From assembly GCA_003453835.1 (NCBI GenBank), contig DMMN01000217.1:1-18148 (forward strand): a stretch of DNA of 18,148 nt, given 5' to 3'. Position numbers and translations under genes: made by a program. This stretch comes from Bacteroidota bacterium. GTDB taxonomy: Bacteria; Bacteroidota; Ignavibacteria; UBA10030. Shown in pieces: positions 1 to 6,705 of this stretch (positions within the stretch are counted from its first letter, which is position 1; each line of letters opens with the position of its first letter). The notes under the pieces were generated by a model. It made no database searches and was not told the origin of the DNA. It was given only the letters and a program-made list of their open reading frames with translations.

Positions 1-14
1 TCTTTACACGTCAT
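1..14 (-). CDS. start of an unidentified downstream gene (partial)
   Basis: An ATG at 14-12 on the minus strand is preceded by a purine-rich AGGAAGGGTAAGG stretch that can serve as a ribosome binding site. Only the first four codons (Met-Thr-Cys-Lys) lie in the window, so the product is unknown. It follows the interrupted lipoprotein gene by 25 bases in the same direction and would be the next gene of the copper cluster. A response regulator for the kinase at 1084-2631 is one possibility from context alone. Confidence 0.3.
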
Positions 15-39
15 GGCCTTACCCTTCCTGGAACCGATG

Positions 40-408
40 TTACCGTCGCCTCACCGCCTCAAATCCTTCTTTGGCTTCACCCGTGAGAACTCTCACTAAC
101 GCCCTCTCTTCGTCAACGATCCGGACCACCTCCACCAACGCTCTTTCCATTCGCATCGTCGATGGAGTCCCTCTGCTGTGGCCACTGTGGCCGTCGTGAT
201 CCTGAGCATCACTGTTTGGTTGCATCTGATGCACTTCGTAGAGGATGAACAGATCCCCCACATGCATGTTGGCACCCTACGGATACGTCAGATACACTTC
301 TTGTGGCAGCCCGTCGATGACCTGAACGCGATACGACGTGCTGCATCCAGAAATCATGAGGAACGTCCCCATCACTGCGTAGAGTGACAATCGGTTTGTA
401 CGCATCAT
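40..408 (-). pseudogene. SH3-like lipoprotein gene interrupted by an in-frame amber codon
   Basis: Reading from the ATG at 408 (AAGGAC ribosome binding site just upstream) gives a lipoprotein signal peptide with lipobox MISGC (Cys22) and then 21 more residues up to a TAG at 279-277. The same frame continues three codons later into MHVGDLFILYEVHQM and runs to a TAA at 42-40. The second half has the pattern of the bacterial SH3-like fold found in FlgT-type and related envelope proteins: a VGDLFILYEV strand, then ALVEVVRIVDEERALVRVL. The two halves make sense as one lipoprotein of about 122 positions. The second half alone would lack a signal peptide, and the first alone would be 43 residues with no domain. 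A single CAG-to-TAG change would explain it. Recent nonsense mutation, amber readthrough and a sequence error are all open. It is the last complete locus of the cluster. Function is unknown. Confidence 0.6.
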
Positions 409-434
409 GTTGTCCTTGTCGTCGTTTCGTTGAA

Positions 435-1079
435 CTAGAACATTCGTCCGCCAGCCCAGAAAGCGATCATCATCTCACCCATCAGTACTGCTCCGATGGC
501 AACATACGGTGTCGCCCCGCCCATCGAGTGCATTCCGCCATTGTGGTTGGAGTCTTGTTCTGGCACCGTGCGGGTTGCTTCAACAATAATCTCTTGCTGT
601 TTCGTGCCTTCGCCGACCGATCGGATATGGAACATTATTTGATGGGTTCCGGATTGGGCCGGCGTGAACTGAATGGAATACTTCCCCGGCATTCCAACTT
701 CTGCGACATCGAATTCCAAATTGATATCATGTTCCCGTTCCGGAGGACGCATCGCCGCTGAATCGGCCATTTCATACATATGCTGGTGTGCCGGCATCTG
801 CGGTTCCCCGACCTTGTGGAGGTACTCGGCGTGGAATAACACCTGTGCGCCCGAGACCGGCCTACCGGTCGACGCGTCAAACAAGCGGAGCGTCAAAAGC
901 GTCGGTTCACCCATCGTCATGGGCGGGAAGACGGCGACAGCACGCACGCCCTCCGCCGTGACCTCCTTTTCGATCACGGGCTCGGCCGTTCGTTGGTGCT
1001 CAGATCGCCCGCCCATCATTCCCAAGTGCATGCAGGACTCGAAGACCAGAGCCGAAAACAGCAGCATGAGAACTTTCAT
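435..1079 (-). CDS. YtkA/FixH-like Ig-fold lipoprotein with C-terminal membrane segment
   Basis: The product is 214 residues. The chosen ATG at 1079 begins a short signal peptide with a loose lipobox (VFESC, Cys16) and lies 4 bases after the kinase stop, so translation is probably coupled. Residues about 36-170 look like a YtkA/FixH-type beta-sandwich: a proline/Met-rich FPPMTMGEPTLLTLRLFD strand, a GRPVSGAQVLF segment, then the PGKYSIQFTP and GTHQIMFHI strands. A His/Met-rich loop near residues 95-120 (HQHMYEM and nearby) and a second one near 178-187 (HNGGMHSMGG) could bind copper. Residues about 190-210 are hydrophobic and may be a membrane anchor. In known families such domains occur in periplasmic metal or oxidase-assembly proteins, so a metal-handling role in this operon is inferred rather than shown. 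Confidence 0.75.
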   Translation of the reverse strand: MKVLMLLFSALVFESCMHLGMMGGRSEHQRTAEPVIEKEVTAEGVRAVAVFPPMTMGEPTLLTLRLFDASTGRPVSGAQVLFHAEYLHKVGEPQMPAHQHMYEMADSAAMRPPEREHDINLEFDVAEVGMPGKYSIQFTPAQSGTHQIMFHIRSVGEGTKQQEIIVEATRTVPEQDSNHNGGMHSMGGATPYVAIGAVLMGEMMIAFWAGGRMF

Positions 1080-1083
1080 AGTA

Positions 1084-2631
1084 CTAGTCCTTTGTGTTTT
1101 GGTGAGTGTTGCATGGGATTGCGATCGTAAATGTGGAACCCGCGCCAAGCTTGCTCTTCACGGCGATTGTCGCGTTGTACGGCTGGAGAAGTTGATTACA
1201 GCTAGAAAGGCCGAGCCCTGTGCCGGTCGGCTCCTTTACGACCTCGGTCCCCTTGAGTGGTTTTGTTGTAAAGAAGGGGTCGAAAAGTCTCGGAATGTTT
1301 TGTTCAGGTATCCCGCAGCCAGTATCACCGATATCGACGTAAATGTTTTTATCATCGAACCGTGTTTCCAGTACGAGCCGCTTCGTCGCGGAATGATACA
1401 TCGCATCCAGACCGTTGCGCACGATGTTCATGATGCTTTGACTTAAATCTGAGTACACTGCAAGCATCAACGGTAACTTTGGATCCAGTCGGATATCCTT
1501 CTCCACTTTGTGCTTGAACTCGATGTCGGCTTCGAGAAACTGCAATTCCTCGGCGATCAGGTCATTGATATTGATGAGTTGCCTTGCTTCTGTCTGCTCC
1601 TGGCGACTCTTGTGCAGCAGCGTGTTGATGATCATCTTCATTTTTTCCGCTGACCTAGCAATCATTTCGAGATCGAAGATCGAAGGATGTTTCTTCGTCA
1701 ACACTTCACATGACAAGAGTATGACTCCGAGAGGATTGTTGAGGTTATGGGCAATCCCCTGCGCCAGTTGTCCGATTGCAGCAAGCTTGTGTTCTCGCAT
1801 CAACTCCAGTTCATCCTCTTGTCGCTTCTTGATATTCTTCTGCAGATCATCAATCATCCCGTTAATGCTCTCCTGGAGGAGTCGGGTTTCTTCATACCCA
1901 CCGACGTCAACATGCCGCAGAACCCCTTTCGATCCAATCGCCTTGACTTCATCAGTCAATTTCTGCATCGGTCGTGTCACCCGCTGCTCCGTCATAAACC
2001 AGGTTACCGTCGTTACGAAAAGACTGAAGATAACGAGCAACACCAACGAGAGCTTTACTTCGTTGGTAGCGTTGTTGTTATCCACTTGATGTTGCGCCAT
2101 AAGCACAGCTGCGTTCGGTTGAATCGTGAGCAGGATCTCCTCCAATCGGCGGTGGAGACGGTCGAGTGACATCATCATCACCTGGTGGGTCCTTGACAAT
2201 TCAACAGCCTTCCTTGTGCCGCCCGTTGGTTGAGTTCTCCTGAGGCTATCTCTGACCTCGAACATCCGGAGAACGAGACGCTGAAACCGTTGCTGTGTGA
2301 CAAAGAGGGAATCCGAATCGGATGGTGTCATCAAACCGGATTCCCTGAGGATCTGTAGGGCACCATCTATTTCTTTCCGTGCATCTTGGGATTTCTCCAT
2401 CGCCGAGACAATCTCATTCTCGTGGGACTGCGCAACTACCCATATTTGGTCGAAAATGGAACTCTGCACCTTTGCTGCCGCAATGAAGGAAGCCTCAATG
2501 TTCCGCGTGGTGGCTGTGCTCGATGCCTCGACGTTTTCCAACCTTCTCCAAACGAAGGTACTCGAAGCGAGAACACAGAGTATTATTACAAAGAACGCTA
2601 ATGTGAGTTTTCTGCCTATGCCCCTAAACAT
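1084..2631 (-). CDS. membrane sensor histidine kinase (4HB-like sensor, HAMP, HisKA, HATPase)
   Basis: The product is 515 residues, with ATG at 2631 preceded by AAGAGGTG. TM1 is about residues 8-28, a helical periplasmic sensor spans about 30-190, and TM2 about 194-214 is followed by a HAMP-like segment (VTRPMQKLTDEVKAI). The kinase core is complete. The H-box GIAHNLNNPLGVI has the phospho-acceptor His295. The N-box is MNIVRNGLDAM (Asn406), the G1 box DTGCGIP at about 436-442, the F-box DPFFTTKP, and the G2 box GTGLGLS at about 470-476. The HNLNNP H-box resembles kinases of the NtrB/ZraS type, which often pair with NtrC-type regulators, but no regulator is in this window. The sensor half is clearly related to the kinase-less protein at 3187-4227. 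Placement at the end of the copper cluster suggests sensing of metal or envelope stress. Confidence 0.93.
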   Translation of the reverse strand: MFRGIGRKLTLAFFVIILCVLASSTFVWRRLENVEASSTATTRNIEASFIAAAKVQSSIFDQIWVVAQSHENEIVSAMEKSQDARKEIDGALQILRESGLMTPSDSDSLFVTQQRFQRLVLRMFEVRDSLRRTQPTGGTRKAVELSRTHQVMMMSLDRLHRRLEEILLTIQPNAAVLMAQHQVDNNNATNEVKLSLVLLVIFSLFVTTVTWFMTEQRVTRPMQKLTDEVKAIGSKGVLRHVDVGGYEETRLLQESINGMIDDLQKNIKKRQEDELELMREHKLAAIGQLAQGIAHNLNNPLGVILLSCEVLTKKHPSIFDLEMIARSAEKMKMIINTLLHKSRQEQTEARQLININDLIAEELQFLEADIEFKHKVEKDIRLDPKLPLMLAVYSDLSQSIMNIVRNGLDAMYHSATKRLVLETRFDDKNIYVDIGDTGCGIPEQNIPRLFDPFFTTKPLKGTEVVKEPTGTGLGLSSCNQLLQPYNATIAVKSKLGAGSTFTIAIPCNTHQNTKD

Positions 2632-2698
2632 GGTTTACACCTCTTGAATATCATCGGTGGACAACCAATTGAACTTCCCTGTAAGCAGGTACAGGCAC

Positions 2699-2806
2699 TT
2701 AAGCCCTTCTTTGAGATTGTGATGTGATCTGGTCTTTCACGGGGCTTACACTCGCTCCGCATCCAACGAGCACCAATATCACGAGGAGAACTGCGCCGAT
2801 TCCCAT
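2699..2806 (-). CDS. very small lipoprotein
   Basis: A 35-codon reading frame encodes a hydrophobic signal segment ending in the lipobox VLVGC (Cys16), then about 19 polar residues rich in Gln, Ser and Arg. No domain is recognised. It starts 19 bases after the stop of the PII-like gene and ends 67 bases before the kinase start. The upstream sequence has no good ribosome binding site, so expression may depend on coupling to the preceding gene. The same frame is open further upstream but there it only overlaps the PII-like gene. A convincing signal peptide makes it a likely real gene, but it is too short to be certain. Confidence 0.5.
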   Translation of the reverse strand: MGIGAVLLVILVLVGCGASVSPVKDQITSQSQRRA

Positions 2807-2825
2807 TTTTGTTTTCGACTTGGCC

Positions 2826-3116
2826 TCACTTTCGACATTGGTGTTCTCCGAAATCAAAGTTCGCTTGCATGCGCACTCGAAGTGACCTCTGTCGCCCGAA
2901 AGCAATGATTACAAGCGGAGCCGGTTGCGCCGTTCGATCGATAAGCGACCGTACACTCTCGACCTCTCGATCATCACACAGAAGCCTCAAGACCGAAATC
3001 TTCGGAATGGATGACACATACTCTATTACACCTACTTCTCTGATGCCGAGCGCTTGCAGTTCCTTCATCAGATGCTGGACCCTCAGGCCATTGACATCGG
3101 CAGTGATCTCTTTCGT
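2826..3116 (-). CDS. free-standing PII-like protein without T-loop, apparent ACG start
   Basis: From the codon at 3116 the frame gives 96 residues. It opens with KEITADVNGLRVQHLMKEL, then ALGIREVGVIEY, a very short loop (VSSIPKI), then SVLRLLCDDREVESVRSLI. This is the beta-alpha-beta pattern of PII (GlnB-like) proteins, as in the PII-family proteins often encoded beside metal RND pumps. The roughly 20-residue T-loop that normally separates the second and third strands is replaced by a few residues. The N-terminal half aligns without gaps with residues 3-50 of the fusion protein at 3187-4227. There is no ATG at the expected place. A strong GGAGGAGG is followed, 8 bases after its last G, by ACG exactly where the homologous protein begins, so the gene either uses a rare ACG start or has lost its start. 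The first in-frame ATG (3068) would cut into the fold. The C-terminal tail from about residue 78 is basic and unassigned. Confidence 0.6.
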   Translation of the reverse strand, partial: TKEITADVNGLRVQHLMKELQALGIREVGVIEYVSSIPKISVLRLLCDDREVESVRSLIDRTAQPAPLVIIAFGRQRSLRVRMQANFDFGEHQCRK

Positions 3117-3186
3117 AGACGTTCCCTCCTCCGAAAGCAGTCACCATCACTTTGATTTCCATCATCCTGGTTGACTACAACGCGCT

Positions 3187-4227
3187 TCACCTCAACTGTC
3201 CACTATCAAATGTTTTAGCTTCCTCCATTAATCTCTGGATGGGGCGAGCGACATTTCGTTCAACCAACATCCAAATCATGATGGTTACACCAATTGCCGC
3301 TGCTGCAAGCAGAAGCAGCGAGACCATCACCTCCTTTATCGACCGATCTAACTCTCCCTGCTTCTTGACGACGAGTTCCCTGGCATCCAGCTCGATCGAG
3401 CCAAGGACTCCTAGGAGCTGCAGCCTCAATCCGTCAAGTGATGCCATGATGCGAACGTGCGACTTCGACAATTCTAGAACTTTCAGGTGATGTCGCACAT
3501 TTCCATACGTCGACAGGCTATCGACAATCTCGAACATCCCACCAGCGACACGATGGAATTCGTGCTCGATACCGACAAGTGAATCAACCCATGCCCTACT
3601 GGAGCGGCTGGTTTCTCTCAGGATTGACATCGCGTTTTGAAGATTCGCCCGGGCACTGTAAAAATCCCGAATGGCGGACGATGTTTCGCCACGATGCAAC
3701 CGCTCCGCCGCCAACATCTCCTCCAGCATTGCGCTTTCGACCGTGGCTGCCGATTGGGAGGTCAGACGAATGTTCATCATCGTTTCCACGGTCGCCATTT
3801 TGAACGAGTTTGTGCGGAGGTAGACGAACGTCGCAACAACGAAGATGCAGATCGTCAGGAGAAGGAAGGCGGCCCTGATCCTTGCGGGCGTGCCGCGGAG
3901 CGTGAACGTGATGAGCTGTTTTGCACGAGATTCTTCCAGCTTACTTGTTCTCTTTCCCAGGGGGATTTGGCCCGGCAGCTTTGGATCGTACTCCTCCACA
4001 AAGAAGGCATGGTCTCCGGCCAACCCCGAGGTTCCCAAGCGGTGAACGACCTCCCTTACAGCAACCACATCTTCATCACCCGAGATCAGTTCCATTCGGG
4101 ATATCTGTGAGGACGGCGAGAAGTATTCCGTGACCATGATCTCGGTGATGCCAAGCGCCTCCAGCCCTTCGACGAGCCAGTGCACCCGGACCGTGTTCAC
4201 GTATGCTGTGATCTTTTTCACGTTCAA
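3187..4227 (-). CDS. PII-like domain fused to a two-TM sensor with HAMP-like segment, no kinase domain
   Basis: The product is 346 residues. The start is TTG at 4227 because a stop lies two codons upstream; GTG at 4221 is an alternative, and no clear ribosome binding site is seen. Residues 1-80 form a PII-like domain (KKITAYVN, ALGITEIMVTEYF, a short SPSSQI loop, then SRMELISGDEDVVAVREVV) lacking the usual T-loop. A charged linker leads to TM1 (about 116-137), a helical periplasmic region (about 138-298) and TM2 (about 300-321). The protein ends 25 residues later, just after the HAMP-like motif ARPIQRLMEEAK. No HisKA, ATPase, cyclase or methyl-accepting region follows. The sensor is homologous to the kinase at 1084-2631: ELSKSHVRIMASLDGL here matches ELSRTHQVMMMSLDRL there. 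It may be a kinase that lost its catalytic half, or a specialised partner that heterodimerises with the intact kinase. Confidence 0.82.
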   Translation of the reverse strand: MNVKKITAYVNTVRVHWLVEGLEALGITEIMVTEYFSPSSQISRMELISGDEDVVAVREVVHRLGTSGLAGDHAFFVEEYDPKLPGQIPLGKRTSKLEESRAKQLITFTLRGTPARIRAAFLLLTICIFVVATFVYLRTNSFKMATVETMMNIRLTSQSAATVESAMLEEMLAAERLHRGETSSAIRDFYSARANLQNAMSILRETSRSSRAWVDSLVGIEHEFHRVAGGMFEIVDSLSTYGNVRHHLKVLELSKSHVRIMASLDGLRLQLLGVLGSIELDARELVVKKQGELDRSIKEVMVSLLLLAAAAIGVTIMIWMLVERNVARPIQRLMEEAKTFDSGQLR

Positions 4228-4301
4228 TTTTCACTAGCCGACAACCGTGGCGGTCCACCACCATCAGACGAACTGGATCGCTGTCGGTAGCTTCGTTTGT
4301 G

Positions 4302-4496
4302 TCACTGGCGATCGTCAGTTCGGCTAGGATGGTCGTTCTTCTGCATGCGGGTCCAATCGACAAACTTCTCCGGATCTTCATCGAACACTCGCATGCAACC
4401 GAGAGCACAGAAGTAGTATATCGTGCCCCGATACTCACGCTTTCCGGCCGCTGTTGCCTCGTCGACCTCCATTCCACAAACGGGGTCCTTCGCCAT
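4302..4496 (-). CDS. YHS-domain protein
   Basis: The product is 64 residues, with ATG at 4496 after a clear AAGGAG. It is essentially one YHS domain: DPVCGMEVD near the N-terminus, then a YRGTIYYFCALGC core and DPEKFVD. YHS domains are small Cys-containing metal-binding modules found in copper ATPases and in copper/silver efflux systems. This one has two cysteines in the FCALGC motif besides the DPVCGM cysteine. No signal peptide is visible, so it is probably cytoplasmic and may bind Cu(I)/Ag(I) or pass it on. The domain is related to the one at the C-terminus of CusB (9907-11559) in the same cluster. The TTG of the PII-sensor fusion lies 74 bases downstream. Confidence 0.88.
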   Translation of the reverse strand: MAKDPVCGMEVDEATAAGKREYRGTIYYFCALGCMRVFDEDPEKFVDWTRMQKNDHPSRTDDRQ

Positions 4497-4516
4497 GGTT
4501 CCCTTCTCCTTTGAAA

Positions 4517-4657
4517 TCATTTGCCCTTGACGTCCGCCGCGCGGGCCTTTTGCGCGATATGCGAATGTCCGCCCGAACCGCCTTGATAGGTGATACCGCA
4601 CCCCCACAAAGCTAGCAGCGCAATGACGGCCGCTAGGCTCATGTTCCGAAGTTTCAT
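4517..4657 (-). CDS. 46-residue lipoprotein
   Basis: The ATG at 4657 follows AAGGAG at normal spacing. The frame gives a signal peptide with lipobox LWGC (Cys19), a Gly/Ser/His-rich stretch (GGSGGHSH) and a short basic tail, ending in TGA at 4519-4517. It sits 18 bases after the 196-residue lipoprotein gene and 20 bases before the YHS gene, with its own ribosome binding site. No family is recognised. The His-containing segment next to the lipid anchor would suit a minor metal-binding or structural role, but that is a guess. Confidence 0.7.
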   Translation of the reverse strand: MKLRNMSLAAVIALLALWGCGITYQGGSGGHSHIAQKARAADVKGK

Positions 4658-4675
4658 TGGTTTTGTCTCCTTCGT

Positions 4676-5266
4676 TTAGTGGTGTCCGAAGTGTCCGCCG
4701 CCTTGTTGAGTCGTGTCCAGCGTGGAGAAATGGAACATCATGTCATCAGCCATCGCGCCGATTCCATGTCCGCCCATCATAGCCATGCTTCCCATGCGGC
4801 TCTGCAGCACCTGCGTCAGTTCCCGTCCAAGATGTATCATGTATTGTATCTTCGAAGCCATCATCGAATCCGGCCTGAAGGTGCACAGGGTGCTGTCGTC
4901 GTTCCAAATGAAAGTGCCTGCAGTTGCGTGGTATTGGTCCATATGAAGCATCATCGAAGAATCTGCCATCGAATCCGACATTGTCCCGTGCGCCATGGTC
5001 GTGGACAACGCGCAATTGGAATCGGCCATGTCTTTTTCGCTGATGAGCCGAAGAGCGCGTTCCACCACCGCACGATCCATGGGCGACCTGAACCACAAGC
5101 CAACGGAAGCGTCAAGCCGAACTGCGGTGGCACCATCAGCGGGTGAGATTTCAAACTGTGCCTGATAGATCGAGGGCCCGGTCGTCGAGGCAGATTTGTC
5201 TGAACAACCAACCAGAACGAGACCCCCAATGGCCGATGATACGACAAACATTGTGATCGTTTTCAT
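4676..5266 (-). CDS. Met/His-rich lipoprotein with Big_5-like domain
   Basis: The product is 196 residues. A signal peptide ends in lipobox LVGC (Cys21). Residues about 38-75 (FEISPADGATAVRLDASV, then RSPMDRAVVERAL) match the start of bacterial Ig-like domains of the SbsA/Big_5 type. The domain resumes at about 115-155 (GTFIWNDDSTLCTFRP, then YMIHLGREL). Between these parts and at the C-terminus are dense Met, His and Asp runs: HGTMSDSMADSSMMLHMDQYH, then GSMAMMGGHGIGAMADDMM and a terminal GGGHFGHH. These fit binding of Cu(I)/Ag(I) in the periplasm or on the outer membrane. The ATG at 5266 follows CGGAG. It is followed by the 46-residue lipoprotein gene. Family-level function is unknown and metal binding is inferred from composition and operon. 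Confidence 0.82.
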   Translation of the reverse strand: MKTITMFVVSSAIGGLVLVGCSDKSASTTGPSIYQAQFEISPADGATAVRLDASVGLWFRSPMDRAVVERALRLISEKDMADSNCALSTTMAHGTMSDSMADSSMMLHMDQYHATAGTFIWNDDSTLCTFRPDSMMASKIQYMIHLGRELTQVLQSRMGSMAMMGGHGIGAMADDMMFHFSTLDTTQQGGGHFGHH

Positions 5267-5362
5267 TCTGTTGCTCCGATTTCGCCGTGAGAACCTTTGG
5301 GTCTTCGGCCTTATTGTTGCGTCTCATAAAGCGGAGAAAATCTTCGTGACCGCCGTTGCCGA

Positions 5363-5986
5363 TCACGCATGAGCCAGAATCCCTCCGAAAAAGCCCGTGA
5401 TCAGAACAAGGAGAACGACAACACAACCAACCAGCAGGGCAAACCGACGAAGTGGACGCAAGGACTCGAAAGCAGCCCACACCCAAAGGGTAACTGCAGT
5501 GGAGATCCCCAGCCATCTGTGGACATCGACAACCCATTCTTGCGGGCTTCCTGCGAACGTCGGGGCTTGTGCGACGCCGGTGAAGTACGCGAAGAGGGAG
5601 CCCGTCGCTGCAATGAACACCAAGACGCGAACCGCAGACTGCAATTCCGTCCGGCGCAGGCTCACCAACGAGACAACGAACGCGGCGAGGGCAAATCCCA
5701 CCGGAAAGTGAACGAGCTTGTTATGGAGGTGTTCCCGCAGCGCTTCCCACGGCTCCAGAACAAACGGCTGGTCTTTGTCAGGATGGTGCTCAGTGTCCGT
5801 CTCCGCGATCGCCAAGGAGTCAGCATGCATCTTCGCGACCGCGGAAGAGTCTGACGGAGCCACTTTCCCTGCGGTCTTCTTGTGCGCCCCTTTCCCGTGG
5901 CCGAAGGCGTCTGTGACACCGACGAGCAGCCCAACACAGAGCACCATGTTCGCAACGATAAACCCACTCCTTGTGTGCATCGCCAT
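5363..5986 (-). CDS. DUF2231-like four-TM membrane protein with His-rich periplasmic N-terminus
   Basis: The product is 207 residues, with ATG at 5986 after AAGGAG. A hydrophobic signal or anchor segment (about 9-28) is followed by a polar region with scattered His and Lys (GHGKGAHKK, later TEHHPDKD). A membrane domain then begins with LHNKLVHFPVGFAL (about 87-100). Further helices are near 118-137, 155-173 and 182-203, with a second conserved-looking motif VDVHRWLG (about 153-160). The HxxxxHFPVG opening and helix layout resemble DUF2231 proteins, some of which are thought to bind haem or metals through the paired histidines. Membership is a judgement by eye. It lies 26 bases after the Met-rich protein gene, within the copper cluster. 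Role is unknown. Confidence 0.75.
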   Translation of the reverse strand: MAMHTRSGFIVANMVLCVGLLVGVTDAFGHGKGAHKKTAGKVAPSDSSAVAKMHADSLAIAETDTEHHPDKDQPFVLEPWEALREHLHNKLVHFPVGFALAAFVVSLVSLRRTELQSAVRVLVFIAATGSLFAYFTGVAQAPTFAGSPQEWVVDVHRWLGISTAVTLWVWAAFESLRPLRRFALLVGCVVVLLVLITGFFGGILAHA

Positions 5987-6012
5987 CTCTCGAATCTCCT
6001 TCGCTGATGAGG

Positions 6013-6657
6013 TTATTCCACTACGTATTCGAACTTAGCTTTGCGGGTTTTACTCCCCGCCTTGATGCTAAGGTCCAACCTGAAAGAACCCTTTTCGTCG
6101 AGCGAAACGCCGCCCCCGAAATGATCCATCATTCCTGACAAGTGAACGGTCGACTTCTTGCCTGAAGGAGCTGTTACAGCGACCATGATGTGGCCGTCTC
6201 CGTCAGCCTCATCCGGCTTTTGATCCCGGAGTTTCACCATTATGTGGTGGGTGCCTGCCATCATCATCTCCATCATCTTCGAGCGGTCCGCCCCTTTCCC
6301 ATGCGCCATGGTGTCCTTCCCCATCGTACCGTGATCCATCCCTTTCATCCCACCGTCCATATCGTGGCCCATTGTCGCTGTATCCTTGGCAGCCCCCATC
6401 GTATCGTGCTTCATCCCGCCCATGTCGGACTTCATCCGCTCTTGCATCATCTTCTTGTGTTCGACCTGGGTCATCATCCACAACTGCACGCGCACTCCAT
6501 CGACCGTCTGCTCGGCGGTGGGCTTACCCATCATATCTCCCGGCTTACCCATTTTGTTCTCTTGTTGAGCTGCTTGTCCGTGCTTGTGTTGCGCAAGCCC
6601 TGTCACGCTGAGAACGAGGGTCAATGCGCCAACGGGGAGAACACTGATCAGCTTCAT
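6013..6657 (-). CDS. secreted Met/His-rich copper-binding protein
   Basis: The product is 214 residues, with ATG at 6657 preceded by a strong AAGGAGG. A signal peptide ends near residue 22 (GLAQ). Two parts of a beta-rich domain are visible, VDGVRVQLWMMTQVEHKKMM (about 52-71) and AGTHHIMVKLRD through FRLDLSIKAG to a C-terminal FEYVVE. Between them is a low-complexity insert (about 74-131) built from Met, His, Asp, Gly and Lys, for example MGHDMDGGMKGMDHG. Such Met/His clusters are typical of periplasmic Cu(I)/Ag(I) chelators or chaperones. It follows cusA by 48 bases, the position where small metallochaperones are often encoded; E. coli uses CusF, which is unrelated in sequence. A role in delivering or buffering copper for the pump is inferred. 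Confidence 0.83.
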   Translation of the reverse strand: MKLISVLPVGALTLVLSVTGLAQHKHGQAAQQENKMGKPGDMMGKPTAEQTVDGVRVQLWMMTQVEHKKMMQERMKSDMGGMKHDTMGAAKDTATMGHDMDGGMKGMDHGTMGKDTMAHGKGADRSKMMEMMMAGTHHIMVKLRDQKPDEADGDGHIMVAVTAPSGKKSTVHLSGMMDHFGGGVSLDEKGSFRLDLSIKAGSKTRKAKFEYVVE

Positions 6658-6705
6658 GTGATGATGCCTCCTTGTAGTGAAAGAATGTGATTGAATGTCA
6701 CTCCG

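Noticed and set aside
2974..3165. ATG-ATG frame encoding MMEIKVMVTAFGGG upstream of the free PII-like gene
   Set aside because: After 20 codons it simply reads the PII-like gene in the wrong frame. The GGAGGAGG in it is better explained as the ribosome binding site of that gene. A frameshift joining the two cannot be excluded.
4076..4477. 133-codon minus-strand frame overlapping the YHS gene and the PII-sensor fusion
   Set aside because: It is out of frame with both neighbours, which have clear domain signatures.
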